In this document: one piece after another, positions 1 through 9,165 of the stretch
How the letters are laid out: every line of letters begins with the position of its first letter
Numbering within the stretch: the stretch's first letter is position 1
Assembly (NCBI GenBank): GCA_023489135.1
Contig: JAMDCE010000208.1
Location: 1-10,550, forward strand
DNA: 10,550 bases
Direction of reading: 5' to 3'
From: Chloroflexota bacterium
Lineage (GTDB): Bacteria > Chloroflexota > Chloroflexia > JAMDCE01
Program-made: the position numbers and the translations under genes
The notes under the pieces: model-generated
Databases searched by the model: none
Told to the model about the DNA's origin: nothing
What the model saw: only the letters and a program-made list of their open reading frames with translations

Positions 1-179
1 TGCTAGAAGCCCTGCACAAGCATGCGCACCACACGCTCCGCCAGGTTCTCGAACCTGCCCCATTCGATGACGAACCACTCACTGAGGAAGAGCGGGCCGC
101 GATAAAGGAAGGTCGGGAAGCGATGGAGCGCGGCGAAGTAGTTTCCCTAGAGGAGATGTCCCGCGGGCTTGATTTGTGA
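1..179 (+). CDS. Type II antitoxin, C-terminal part (partial, cut by left edge)
   Basis: An open frame enters from the left edge (first full codon at base 3) and ends at TGA 177-179, giving about 58 residues with no start in the window. The peptide is charged and helical. Its tail has the Pro-Phe-Asp-Asp-Glu-Pro-Leu-Thr-Glu-Glu-Glu pattern, then an acidic/basic helix and Gly-Glu-Val-Val-Ser-Leu-Glu-Glu-Met. That resembles the C-terminal, toxin-binding part of many small antitoxins paired with RelE/ParE toxins. The stop overlaps the GTG start of the next gene in a GTGA at 176-179, the usual translational coupling of such pairs. The DNA-binding N-terminus is missing, so the antitoxin fold (Phd/YefM, RHH or other) cannot be told. 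The assignment rests mostly on the neighbour and on composition. By family analogy it would neutralise the toxin and repress the operon. Confidence 0.7.
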   Translation, partial: LEALHKHAHHTLRQVLEPAPFDDEPLTEEERAAIKEGREAMERGEVVSLEEMSRGLDL

Positions 180-436
180 AACCCGCTAACTTAGTTCTAA
201 CCAGGCCAGCTCAGCGCGACGTTCGACCGCTCGATCGCACCGTAGCTAAGCGAGTACTGCAGGCCCTGGAGCGCCTTGCTGAGACGGGATACGGGGATAC
301 TCTCAAGCTGCAAGACTCATCCGACGAGTGGCGCTTGCGCGGTGGAGACTGGCGGATCATCTTCGGTCTCGATGGCGAGGGCGAGACTCTCACCGGCTTG
401 CACATCCTTCACCGCTCCCGCGCCTCTCGCGACTGA
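176..436 (+). CDS. RelE/ParE-family toxin
   Basis: An 86-residue protein with the RelE/ParE layout. It has an N-terminal strand (LVLTRPAQRDV), a two-helix segment (roughly residues 18-38, ending RLAETGYGD), a leucine-containing turn (TLKLQD), then the hallmark Trp-Arg-Leu-Arg-Gly-Gly-Asp-Trp-Arg-Ile-Ile-Phe, and a last strand ending His-Arg-Ser-Arg. Length and motif order are typical. RelE-type members cleave mRNA in the ribosome and ParE-type members poison gyrase; the sequence alone does not decide which. The GTG start at 176 overlaps the antitoxin stop and has no separate strong SD, so translation is probably coupled, keeping the toxin below its antitoxin. There is no evident terminator after it. 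The basic residues of the C-terminal strand look intact, so nothing indicates inactivation. Confidence 0.85.
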   Translation: MKPANLVLTRPAQRDVRPLDRTVAKRVLQALERLAETGYGDTLKLQDSSDEWRLRGGDWRIIFGLDGEGETLTGLHILHRSRASRD

Positions 437-572
437 ACCGCAAGTCCGCTCCCACCACGCTAAGGGCACTTAGAGCAAGTCCATTCCGGTCTTGTCGCTT
501 ATGTTGTCGCGCATGGTCCGCCGCTGGCCTGCACGGGCATCGAAATTGCGGCTGGCTGGGTGGGTAACACGG

Positions 573-601
573 TGGACTGCCCTGTCCTGAATTGGTATAA
601 T
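573..601 (+). promoter_or_regulatory. sigma70-type promoter of gpmI
   Basis: The -35 is TGGACT (573-578, 4/6 to consensus), followed by a 17-bp spacer and a perfect TATAAT -10 (596-601). TGG immediately before it gives an extended -10. The predicted start is about 607-609, leaving a leader of about 35 nt before the gpmI ATG. The TGGTATAATG core recurs at 6975 upstream of pncC. Confidence 0.75.
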
Positions 602-642
602 GCCAGAAGCAGGAAATAATTCATTCTGAGAGTTAGGATCGG

Positions 643-2210
643 ATGCCTCAAGACAAAATACCGAAACCAGTGGTGCTGGTGGTGCTGGATGGCTGGGGCC
701 TGAATCCGCAGAGAAAGGGCAACGCCACCGCTCTGGCCAAGATCCCTACGATGGATCGGCTCTTCCAGGAGTATCCCCACACCAAGCTTGACGCAGCGGG
801 TGAGGCCGTAGGCCTGCCGGCCGGACAGATGGGCAACTCCGAGGTGGGTCATCTCAATCTCGGATCAGGCATAATCGTTTACCAGGAACTCACGCGCATC
901 GACAAAGCCATCGGAGAGGGCACCTTCTTTCGCAATGAGGTCCTTACCGAGGCGATGTCGTTTGCCAGGGAGAGAGGCTCAGAGCTTCACTTGATGGGGC
1001 TTCTGGGTCCAGGTGGGGTACACAGCCATTCCAACCATCTCTACGCTCTTCTGCGGATGGCAAAGGAGCAGCGAGTTCAACATCTCTTCGTTCACGCTTT
1101 CCTTGATGGCCGGGATACCCCTCCGCAGAGCGCTCTCAGTTACATGGAGGAACTCGAGGCCAAGACCCTGGAAATAGGCATCGGCGAGGTGGCCAGCGTG
1201 AGCGGGCGCTACTACGCCATGGATCGTGACAATCGCTGGGATCGTGTCCAGAAAGCCTACGAGGCCATCGTTCGGGGCCAGGGGCTAAGGGCTTCATCAG
1301 CCCAAGAGGCGATTCGCCGGTCCTACGACGAGGGCGTTACCGACGAATTTGTGCTACCTACCGTGATCGTGAAGGGCGATCAACCCGTCGCCACGCTCGG
1401 CGATGGAGACGCCGCCATCTTCTTCAACTTCCGGGCCGACCGCGGCCGCGAATTGACCAAGGCTATTGTGCTGCCCGATTTCACGGCTTTTGAGCGAGGT
1501 CCGCGAATTCAAGATCTCTACTTTGCCACTCTAACTCAGTACGAAGAGGGCTTACCCGTTCACGTCGCCTTTCCGGCCAACGACGTGAAGCACCCCCTCG
1601 CGCGAATCCTGAGCGATCGCGGATTAAAACAGTTCCACACCGCGGAAACGGAGAAATACCCGCACGTCACCTTTTTCTTTAATGGAGGGGAGGAGAAGCC
1701 TTTTCCGGGTGAGGACAGGGTGCTGGTCCCTTCCCCCAGGGTTGCGACCTACGATCTGCTCCCGGAGATGAGCGCGTTCAAGGTGACCGATGTGGTTGTT
1801 GAGAGAGTCGAATCCGGTTCTTACGACTTCATCATCGTCAATTACGCCAACGGTGACATGGTGGGACACACCGGCATTCTGGCCGCGGCGATAAGAGCGG
1901 CTGAAACCGTGGACGAATGCATCAAGCGGGTAAAGGAAGCTACTCTGGAGAAATCTGGGGTGCTGTTGATCACCGCCGATCACGGTAATCTAGAAGAGAT
2001 GATAGACCCCGAAACAGGTGGGCCGTTCACCGCCCATACCACCGATCCCGTGCCGTTCATTCTTGTCGCTCCCGACGATTCGCCTCTTCGGCGGGTCCGG
2101 CTGCGGGAGAGTGGCATCCTGGCCGACGTGGCGCCGACTATCCTTCAGATCATGCGAATTCCCAAGGCGCCGGAGATGACCGGAAAGTCGCTGATTGAGG
2201 AGGGTACGAA

Positions 2211-2217
<7 letters not shown>
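643..2217 (+). CDS. gpmI: 2,3-bisphosphoglycerate-independent phosphoglycerate mutase (iPGM)
   Basis: The 524-residue cytosolic enzyme interconverts 3-phosphoglycerate and 2-phosphoglycerate through a phospho-serine intermediate; length is normal. All landmarks are present. The N-terminal LDGWG has metal ligand Asp16, and GNSEVGH has nucleophile Ser66. The phosphotransferase domain has GGVHSH (His127), HAFLDGRDTPP (151-161), SGRYYAMDRDNRWDR (187-201) and FNFRADRGREL (Arg264, Arg267). After it come TEKYPHVTFFFNGG (Lys338), NGDMVGHTG (Asp405, His409), TADHGN (Asp446, His447) and AHTTDPVP (His465). These are the expected two-Mn and substrate-binding residues. The ATG at 643 directly precedes the conserved N-terminus; the SD is weak (AGG around 635-637). 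The gene has its own extended -10 promoter. The last codons and TAG stop lie in a GGGTTAGGGG repeat that can pair with the end of the convergent enolase gene. Confidence 0.97.
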
Positions 2218-3620
<1,403 letters not shown>

Positions 3621-3643
<23 letters not shown>

Positions 3644-4694
3644 CCTGGTACAGCGTCTCGAAGTCGAAGGCGCTATCCAGCATGGTCTGGAACCTGTCCA
3701 CTTTGGGTTTATGGTGGAAGCGAGATCTTCCAAAGAACTGCTCGATGATCTCGACGGCCTCAAAAGTGCTGTGAGGGACGAGAATGATCGGCACGCAATG
3801 TTCCTCAGCCCGGCTAATGACCACCGGGTTGGGATAGAGATTCCCTGTTAGGACCAGAACCTTGGTCGAAGTCTCGAGGGCGGCGAAGATGATGTCGGTT
3901 CTGTCGCCCCCTGTGATGACCGCTTTGCTGGGAACACGGCGGAACTCCCTCAGGGCGCTCTCCAGAGTCATCGCCCCAATGGTCAGGTTCTCCACCAGGT
4001 CTTCAGTCTTTTCCTCGCAGCAGAGGAGGCGACCGCTGAGGTGAAAGGCCAACTCCCCCACGGTGATGGCCCCCAGCACTGAGTCCTGGGGCAGGATTCC
4101 AAGGACCTTAATACCTACGTTCTCCAGATACGGCTTCACCACGTTGGTCGCAGTCTCCATTTCCCCGAAAGGCACCTCGTTGATGACCACGCCGACCACT
4201 CTGGCATCGATGTCTTTGTGGCAGGCCATAACCCGGTCAACCACGAGAGGAGAATGATAATGGGCCACCACCACGACTTTGGACTTCAGCAGGTCGGCGA
4301 TCTCCTTTGCCCGGAGGTCGACGATCGCGCCCTCGGTCCAATTATTGGCTCCTTCCAGGATAACTACGTCCTTGTTATTCGAGACCTGCTCGAAGACCTT
4401 TGTTAGCTTGGCCGGGTAATCTGGTTTCTCTCCACCTAGGGAAGTCTTCACGAGTCTGGAGGTCAAGAGGATCGGGCAGACCTGGTCCGCTGACTCATGC
4501 AGGCCGAGGATCTCACCAATGAGGGCCGAATCCTCGTCGACGATCTCCCGTTCCAACTTCATTCGCGCCACACTGACGGGTTTCATGTAGGCCACTTTGA
4601 AGCCGTCAGTTATGAGTTTCCGGCCGAGACCCACGCAGAGGGCGCTTTTTCCCGAAAACGTCTCCGTCGAAACTACGTACAAACTGGTCGCCAT
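3621..4694 (-). CDS. BioD-like P-loop plus DRTGG-domain protein (phosphotransacetylase N-terminal-like)
   Basis: A 357-residue protein. Residues about 4-200 form a P-loop NTPase of the BioD/CobQ type (AAA_26-like). They include a Walker-like TETFSGKS (10-17), the strand VAYMKPV (34-40), a VVILEGANNW stretch (110-119) resembling the BioD Walker B region, and VVGVVINEVP (166-175). Residues about 204-310 form a DRTGG domain containing GGDRTDIIFAAL (262-273) and a VLVLTGN strand. This pair of domains is the N-terminal half of long bacterial phosphotransacetylases, but the catalytic PTA domain is absent, so transacetylase activity is not expected. It lies 61 nt downstream of an ADP-forming acetyl-CoA synthetase and is probably co-transcribed. 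I infer a nucleotide- or metabolite-sensing role in acetate metabolism. The ATG at 4694 is chosen because AGGAG (4702-4706) is 7 nt upstream; an in-frame GTG at 4709 is part of that purine-rich site. The last residues LGLKGK come from a G-tract repeat. Confidence 0.82.
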
Positions 4695-4755
4695 TTCCCC
4701 TCTCCTCACCGTCTAGCCGAACCAACATACGGTGCGTGGTTGCCTGCCCGATTAG

Positions 4756-6849
4756 TCAACTCCTGAGCACCATTCTAACGTCCAAAGCCACCGATCCTTG
4801 CCCCGCTTCCGCGACCACCAGGGGATTGACATCCATCTCCACGATCTCCGGAAATTCTGTCACCAATTGCGAGATACGCAGGATTGCGTCTACGGCGGAG
4901 TCCAGATCGCTGGGTGGTTCCCCGCGCACACCACGCAAGAGGGGGTAAGATCGGATTTCTGCCACCATCTCCCTCGCATCAAGGGCCGAGATTGGGGCAA
5001 TGCGGAAAGTAACGTCCTTGAGGACTTCTACATAGATGCCGCCCAGACCAAACAACAACAGAGGGCCGAATTGAGGATCGCGGTTCACACCGATGATTGT
5101 CTCCTTGCCCTTGCGAACCATCTCCTGTACCGCCACACCCCAGATATCCGCATCGGGCACATACTTGCGGGACCGGTATTCTATCAAATCAAAGGTATCT
5201 CGGACATCTTCCGGGGCAGCTACGCCGACTCGCACCGCCCCGATATCCGACTTGTGAAGGATATCGGGCGAGACGACCTTCATGGCGACAGGATAGCCGA
5301 TTTCACCAGCAAGTGCAACGGCGTCTTCAGGAGTCTTGGCGACCGCGGTTCTGGGCACCCGCAATCCGATAGCCTCGGCGACTTCCCGGGCTTCGATGTC
5401 GCCAAGTCCCAGCCTGTTTTCGGCTCGCGCCTTGGCGAAGACCGCGGTGATTCGGTCTCGATCCAGGTCGAACCTGGGAATTTCAAGAGCCGGGCGCTCC
5501 AGCCAGCGACGATACTTGGCCATCGCTTTCATCGCCGCAACAGCGCGTTCCGGAAAGCGATAGTTGGGAATGCGATTCTCACGCAGGATCTTTATGCCGG
5601 GCTGCACAACTTGCTCTCCCATGAAGCAGCCGAAAACTGGCTTATCGAACTCGCCAGCAATATCCACCACGGTCCGCGCTACTTCCACGATCGGGGTCAT
5701 AGCCTGCGGCGCTACCAGTACGAGCAACCCGGCGACGTTCTCATCGGCCAGTACCGCGCGCATGGCATGAGCGTACCGATCGGCCCCGGCGTCCCCAATA
5801 ACGTCCACCGGGTTGTAGATGTTAGCTGTCGGAGGTAAATGGGTGTGTAAGTGCTCGATGGTCTCTTTGTTGAACGAGGCCAGACTCAACCCGGCGTACT
5901 CAAGGGCATCGGTCGCCATGATCCCGGGGCCACCGGCATTGGTGACGATGGCTACATGATCGCCCTTGACCACAGGCTGGTAGGCGAAGGCTGTGGAGAA
6001 ATCAAAGAGATCCTCGATGGACGTGGCCCGAATGACACCAGATTGGTTGAAGGCCGCTTCATAGGCCCGCTCTGATCCAGCTAAAGTGCCCGTATGAGAC
6101 GAGACAGCGCGTGTACCTCCCTCGGTCGTACCCGACTTGATGGCGATAACGGGCGTGGATTTGGTGACTCTGCGGGCCACTTCGATGAACGCCTGGCCAT
6201 CGGTGATCCCTTCCAGATAGGCCATTATGACTTTGGAATAGGGGTCCTCGTCCCAGGTCTCTAAGAGGCTGATTTCGTTGACGTCGGCTTTGTTTCCGAG
6301 GCTGACGAACCGCGAGAAGCCCACCCGCTCGGCCAGGGCAATGTCCAGGACAGCGGTGCAGAGCGCTCCGGATTGGGACATAAAAGCAATCTCGCCCCGC
6401 TCCGGCATTCCAGCCGCAAACGAGGCGTTCAGGCAGGAAATGGTGTCGATGATGCCAAGTACGTTCGGACCGAGGAGGCGCACATTGTGCTTCTTGGCCG
6501 CCTTGATGACCTCCCTTTCTCGTCGCAGGCCTTCTGATCCCGTCTCCCGGAAGCCCGCCGAAATTATGACAGCTCCCTTGACCCCTTTCTGTCCGGCCTC
6601 TTCGATGACTCCGACGACGAATTGCGCCGGTATTACCACGACGGCCAGGTCAACCGGCTCTGGAATGGCGGCGATGGTTGGATAGACTTTGAGGCCCAAT
6701 ATTTCTCCGACTTTGGGATTGACCGCGTAGACCTTTCCCTTATAGCCGTACTGGAGGATGTTATTTAGCACGACGTATCCCAGCTTCGTTTTGTCGTGCG
6801 AAGCCCCTATGACGGCCACTGACTTCGGAGCGAAGAACATTTCCAACAT
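4756..6849 (-). CDS. ADP-forming acetyl/acyl-CoA synthetase, fused alpha-beta (ACD)
   Basis: A 697-residue cytosolic enzyme converting acyl-CoA, ADP and phosphate to acid, CoA and ATP (reversible). Domain order is that of fused single-chain ACDs. A CoA-binding Rossmann domain covers about 1-125 (FFAPKSVAVIGAS; GPNVLGI at 127-133). Succinyl-CoA ligase-like domains cover about 148-450, with MSQSGAL (157-163) and SHTGTLAGSERAYEAAF (251-267), where His252 is the likely phospho-histidine. An ATP-grasp domain covers about 470-697, with GYPVAMKVVSPDILHKSDIGAV (about 518-539; His532 the likely second relay histidine), LLLFGLGGIYVEV (597-609) and EMDVNPLVV (671-679). Substrate range (acetate, propionate, branched or aryl acids) cannot be read from sequence. 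It is first in the minus-strand run and has its own promoter at 6924-6952. ATG 6849 is taken as the start; ATG 6840, three codons in, is possible. Confidence 0.93.
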   Translation of the reverse strand: MLEMFFAPKSVAVIGASHDKTKLGYVVLNNILQYGYKGKVYAVNPKVGEILGLKVYPTIAAIPEPVDLAVVVIPAQFVVGVIEEAGQKGVKGAVIISAGFRETGSEGLRREREVIKAAKKHNVRLLGPNVLGIIDTISCLNASFAAGMPERGEIAFMSQSGALCTAVLDIALAERVGFSRFVSLGNKADVNEISLLETWDEDPYSKVIMAYLEGITDGQAFIEVARRVTKSTPVIAIKSGTTEGGTRAVSSHTGTLAGSERAYEAAFNQSGVIRATSIEDLFDFSTAFAYQPVVKGDHVAIVTNAGGPGIMATDALEYAGLSLASFNKETIEHLHTHLPPTANIYNPVDVIGDAGADRYAHAMRAVLADENVAGLLVLVAPQAMTPIVEVARTVVDIAGEFDKPVFGCFMGEQVVQPGIKILRENRIPNYRFPERAVAAMKAMAKYRRWLERPALEIPRFDLDRDRITAVFAKARAENRLGLGDIEAREVAEAIGLRVPRTAVAKTPEDAVALAGEIGYPVAMKVVSPDILHKSDIGAVRVGVAAPEDVRDTFDLIEYRSRKYVPDADIWGVAVQEMVRKGKETIIGVNRDPQFGPLLLFGLGGIYVEVLKDVTFRIAPISALDAREMVAEIRSYPLLRGVRGEPPSDLDSAVDAILRISQLVTEFPEIVEMDVNPLVVAEAGQGSVALDVRMVLRS

Positions 6850-6923
6850 TTCGGCCTATTCCCCTTTACGCTGGGCTCAGGGATATGCACGCGCAAATAA
6901 TGCCTTGTGAGCATTACCCCTAA

Positions 6924-6952
6924 ATGATACAACAAAATGGGTCCTAACTCAA
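6924..6952 (-). promoter_or_regulatory. sigma70-type promoter of the ACD-DRTGG(-eno) transcription unit
   Basis: On the minus strand, TTGAGT (-35, bases 6952-6947, 4/6) and TATCAT (-10, bases 6929-6924, 5/6) are separated by exactly 17 bp. The expected start is near 6917, giving a leader of about 68 nt. It lies back to back with the pncC promoter, with about 22 bp between the two elements. Confidence 0.65.
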
Positions 6953-6974
6953 GGCACCTCAAGTTGTCGGCCAA

Positions 6975-6983
6975 TGGTATAAT
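6975..6983 (+). promoter_or_regulatory. Extended -10 promoter of pncC and the M16 peptidase
   Basis: TGGTATAAT (6975-6983) is a perfect extended -10 with no convincing -35 at 16-18 bp. The predicted start is about 6989-6991. The 15-base stretch from 6975 (TGGTATAATGACAGA) differs at one position from that upstream of gpmI (593-607). A run of eight G (7012-7019) follows in the leader. Confidence 0.6.
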
Positions 6984-7031
6984 GACAGATATCATTTGCA
7001 GGTAAATGTCTGGGGGGGGAAGAGGTGCCCT

Positions 7032-7061
7032 ATGGAATCAAAGAGAGGGGCTCTCCTGTAA
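7032..7061 (+). CDS. Possible nine-residue leader ORF (MESKRGALL) before pncC
   Basis: ATG 7032 is preceded by the best SD in the leader, AGAGGTG (7021-7027), 4 nt upstream. The frame ends at TAA 7059-7061, one base before the GTG start proposed for pncC, so re-initiation is possible. A small GAGAG-GGG-CTCTC inverted repeat (7043-7055) lies inside it. Alternatively this is the original pncC N-terminus, separated by an indel. There is no evidence that the peptide has a function. Confidence 0.3.
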   Translation: MESKRGALL

Positions 7062-7062
7062 A

Positions 7063-7559
7063 GTGGCGGAGAATCAACGGCCGGAAGAAATAATCCTCAG
7101 CCTGGCTACCAGGCACAGAATTACTGTCGGTACGGCCGGTCTTGCACCGGCGGACTGGTAGCGCATCTGCTGACGACGGTGTCTGGGAGCTCCGGCTACT
7201 TTCTGGGAGGAGTAGTTGCTTACTCCAACGAGGTGAAAGAGCGACTTCTCAAGGTGCCTCACGAGATATTGGTGACGGAGGGGGCGGTAAGCGAAGCTTG
7301 CGCCCTGGCCATGGCTCGCGGCGTCCTCGAAGCTGTGGGAGCGCAGGTAGGCGTATCTACCACGGGAATCGCCGGGCCGACGGGTTCAACAGAGACGAAA
7401 CCGGTAGGACTGACCCACGTAGCCCTGGCTGCCTCGGATTACCAGCGTTGCGAGCGCTATGTGTTCTCTGGCGACCGGCTCCAGAACATTGAGGCAACAG
7501 CTCAAGCGACCTTACAGATTCTGAAGGAGTACCTGATGCGGCTAGGGCGCACAGGGTAG
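7063..7559 (+). pseudogene. pncC: Nicotinamide-nucleotide amidase (CinA C-terminal type), frameshifted as given
   Basis: The family deamidates nicotinamide mononucleotide in pyridine-nucleotide salvage. Bases 7063-7137 encode (V)AENQRPEEIILSLATRHR and then ITVGTA. From 7140, one frame over, the reading is SCTGGLVAHLLTTVSGSSGY, then FLGGVVAYSNEVKERLL, a TTGIAGPTGSTETKPVG segment and FSGDR. The family reads AESCTGG here, so one base is missing from the Glu codon (GG at 7138-7139 where GAG or GAA is expected), directly before the catalytic Ser. With that base restored the protein is about 165 residues, the normal size of stand-alone CinA-C proteins. As given, translation from GTG 7063 stops at TAG 7159-7161 after 32 residues. 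The downstream fragment opens at GTG 7179 without the SCTGG motif. The rest is well preserved, which fits either a very recent mutation or a sequencing error. The M16 gene follows 22 nt later. Confidence 0.82.
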
Positions 7560-7567
7560 ATTCTCAT

Positions 7568-7573
7568 AGGAGG
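7568..7573 (+). promoter_or_regulatory. Strong SD deciding a TTG start for the M16 peptidase
   Basis: AGGAGG is a full consensus SD, with 8 nt to TTG 7582. No ATG or GTG lies in the right place, and the protein's conserved N-terminal strand starts immediately after the TTG. Confidence 0.85.
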
Positions 7574-7581
7574 AAAACGGA

Positions 7582-8859
7582 TTGTACGATAGGACGGTGC
7601 TGGACAACGGCACACGTGTTGTGACGAGCCCGATGCCGCACACTCATTCGGCTTCGGTGGTCATCTACTTTGCTGTCGGATCGCGCTACGAGACCGATGA
7701 AATCGGCGGGATGTCCCATTTCATTGAACACATGCTTTTCAAGGGTACGAGGAAGCGTCCCACGGCCAGAGATATCTCAGAAGCCATCGAAGGCGTTGGA
7801 GGGATCATAAACGCAGGCACTGGGAAAGAGTATACTCTTTACTGGATCAAAGTGGCCAGCCGGCACCTGCCATTGGCCATGGACGTGCTTTCGGATATGG
7901 TCCTCAACTCCACTCTCGAACCGGAGGAGGTTGAGCGCGAACGCCGGGTCATAATCGAAGAGATCAATATGAACTTGGACTCCCCCAGCGACCTGGTCAA
8001 CGATCTAATCGACGAGGTCATCTGGGGCAGGCAGGCCATAGGCCGCAACGTGGCCGGCACCAGGGAGAGTGTGAGCCAGATCACGCGCGAGGATCTTCTC
8101 TCCTATATGAACCGCTACTATACGTCAAAGGATGCCGTCATCAGCGTGGCGGGGAACATTGACCGCGACGAGATACTTGCCCAAATTTACTCAATGTTTG
8201 GGGCCATCCCCGCGGCCGCTTCGCCAGTGGCGCCAAAAGCGGCCAGCAGGCAGCGCAAACCGCGGGCCCGGGTTCATTTTCGAGAGACGGAGCAGGCCAA
8301 TCTTTGCCTCGGCGTTCCTGCGCTGCCCTACACTGATCCGGACCGGTTTACCCTGAATCTGCTCGACACCATTCTCGGGGAAGGAATGAGCTCTCGGCTG
8401 TTCTTGCAGGTGCGAGAGCGCCAGGGGCTGGCCTACAGCGTCCATTCCTACACCAGCCAATACCACGATGTTGGCTCTACCATTGTCTACGCCGGAGTGG
8501 ATCCAGCGCGCATTGACAAGAGCATTAAGGCAATCTTGAACGAACTGAGGAAGATGAGAGAGGATCCCGTGCCCCCTCAGGAGCTAACCAAGGCGAAGGA
8601 GTACAGCAAAGGAAGAATGCTTCTAAGCCTGGAGGACACCAGGGGAGTCGCCACCTGGGGCGGCGGGCAAGAACTGCTTTTGGGACGCATTTTGACTCCG
8701 GAGGAGGTGACGGAGATCATCGATTCCGTCACCGCCGATGATATTCTGAGAGTAGCTCAACGCATCTTCGTCGAAGACAAATTGAGCCTGGCCGTTGTCG
8801 GCCCCTACAGAGAAGAGGAACGTTTCTTCAATCTCCTCAACCTGAATGGGCTTGAATAG
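7582..8859 (+). CDS. M16-family zinc metallopeptidase (processing-peptidase-like)
   Basis: A 425-residue protein of the short M16B type, like bacterial homologues of mitochondrial processing peptidase. The N-terminal domain has LDNGTRVVTSPMPHTHSASV and the inverted zinc motif HFIEH (46-50), preceded by GGMS. A distal Glu at 126/127 (RRVIIEEINM) sits about 75 residues after it, matching HxxEH-x(about 75)-E. The active half therefore looks intact. After a proline/basic linker (about 211-230) comes the second M16 domain (FRETEQANLCLGVPALPY, about 233-250; LLDTILGEGMSSRLF, 260-274). The RERQGLAYSVHSY segment (278-290) carries the Arg/Tyr residues typical of the C-terminal domain. No signal peptide or membrane segment is visible, so it is probably cytosolic. 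It starts with TTG behind a consensus SD and follows pncC by 22 nt, likely in the same transcript. Its substrate is unknown; members degrade peptides held between the two halves. Confidence 0.93.
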   Translation: MYDRTVLDNGTRVVTSPMPHTHSASVVIYFAVGSRYETDEIGGMSHFIEHMLFKGTRKRPTARDISEAIEGVGGIINAGTGKEYTLYWIKVASRHLPLAMDVLSDMVLNSTLEPEEVERERRVIIEEINMNLDSPSDLVNDLIDEVIWGRQAIGRNVAGTRESVSQITREDLLSYMNRYYTSKDAVISVAGNIDRDEILAQIYSMFGAIPAAASPVAPKAASRQRKPRARVHFRETEQANLCLGVPALPYTDPDRFTLNLLDTILGEGMSSRLFLQVRERQGLAYSVHSYTSQYHDVGSTIVYAGVDPARIDKSIKAILNELRKMREDPVPPQELTKAKEYSKGRMLLSLEDTRGVATWGGGQELLLGRILTPEEVTEIIDSVTADDILRVAQRIFVEDKLSLAVVGPYREEERFFNLLNLNGLE

Positions 8860-8963
8860 GTGTGCTATTCCTAACTTAATATACCCAGCGACTAGTGAAC
8901 AGCCGTCGAGAGAAAGCCTAAACGACGCTCGATTGTTGGTGGAACCGCTCCTGACCACTAAAG
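8860..8963. other. Intergenic stretch without recognised features
   Basis: Between the M16 stop and the next promoter I see no gene, no T-tract terminator and no tRNA. A weak TCGAG/CTCGA pairing with an 18-nt loop (near 8906-8933) is the only structure and may be chance. Confidence 0.5.
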
Positions 8964-8992
8964 TTGACACTATCGGGAACTTGATTTAGACT
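8964..8992 (+). promoter_or_regulatory. sigma70-type promoter of the E1-beta gene
   Basis: A perfect TTGACA -35 (8964-8969), a 17-bp spacer and TAGACT (8987-8992, 4/6) as -10. The predicted start is about 8998-9000, right at the first hairpin of the leader. The leader to ATG 9166 would be about 166 nt, long for this window. Confidence 0.65.
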
Positions 8993-8998
8993 GTTCTC

Positions 8999-9040
8999 GC
9001 CAGCCAGGCTGGCACCAACGGGCTCGTTGCCTTTTCTTTG
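8999..9040 (+). promoter_or_regulatory. Structured leader with terminator-like second hairpin (possible attenuator)
   Basis: Hairpin 1 is GCCAGC (8999-9004), loop CAG, GCTGGC (9008-9013), a perfect 6-bp stem. Hairpin 2 is CAACG (9016-9020), loop GGCT, CGTTG (9025-9029). It can extend with GG (9011-9012) to CC (9030-9031) across a CAC bulge and is followed by TTTTCTTT (9032-9039). Extended hairpin 2 uses bases of hairpin 1, so the two compete. It matches no riboswitch class that I recognise. Confidence 0.35.
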
Positions 9041-9165
9041 ATCGCGGCCTTGTGTTGGGCGTCTCGGACCGAGAGCGGCCTCTTCGAGTCAGGTGGATGG
9101 GGCTCGATAGGAGGCCCTTTGGCACTTTAGAGGGGATTAGAGACAATTTTGGGGAGCGTAGCCGG

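Noticed and set aside
461..620. Open stretch in frame 2 between the toxin and gpmI (ending TAA 618-620) as a gene remnant
   Set aside because: It has no start codon with an SD, no recognisable protein family, and it runs through the gpmI promoter.
499..852. Minus-strand frame covering the gpmI promoter and start
   Set aside because: It overlaps the promoter and conserved iPGM N-terminus, and the translation shows no family features.
4798..5838. A 346-codon open frame on the + strand opposite the ACD gene
   Set aside because: It is fully antisense to a gene with clear motifs. The translation is rich in His, Arg and Pro with no recognisable domain, and it follows from the codon bias of the real gene.
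7138..7140. Programmed frameshift as the main explanation for split pncC
   Set aside because: No slippery heptamer or stimulatory structure is evident, and the shift would replace an invariant Glu. A missing base is simpler.
9052..9165. N-terminal extension of E1-beta from GTG 9052
   Set aside because: The family N-terminus begins at ATG 9166, which has a suitable SD. The extension has no SD of note and covers the leader region.
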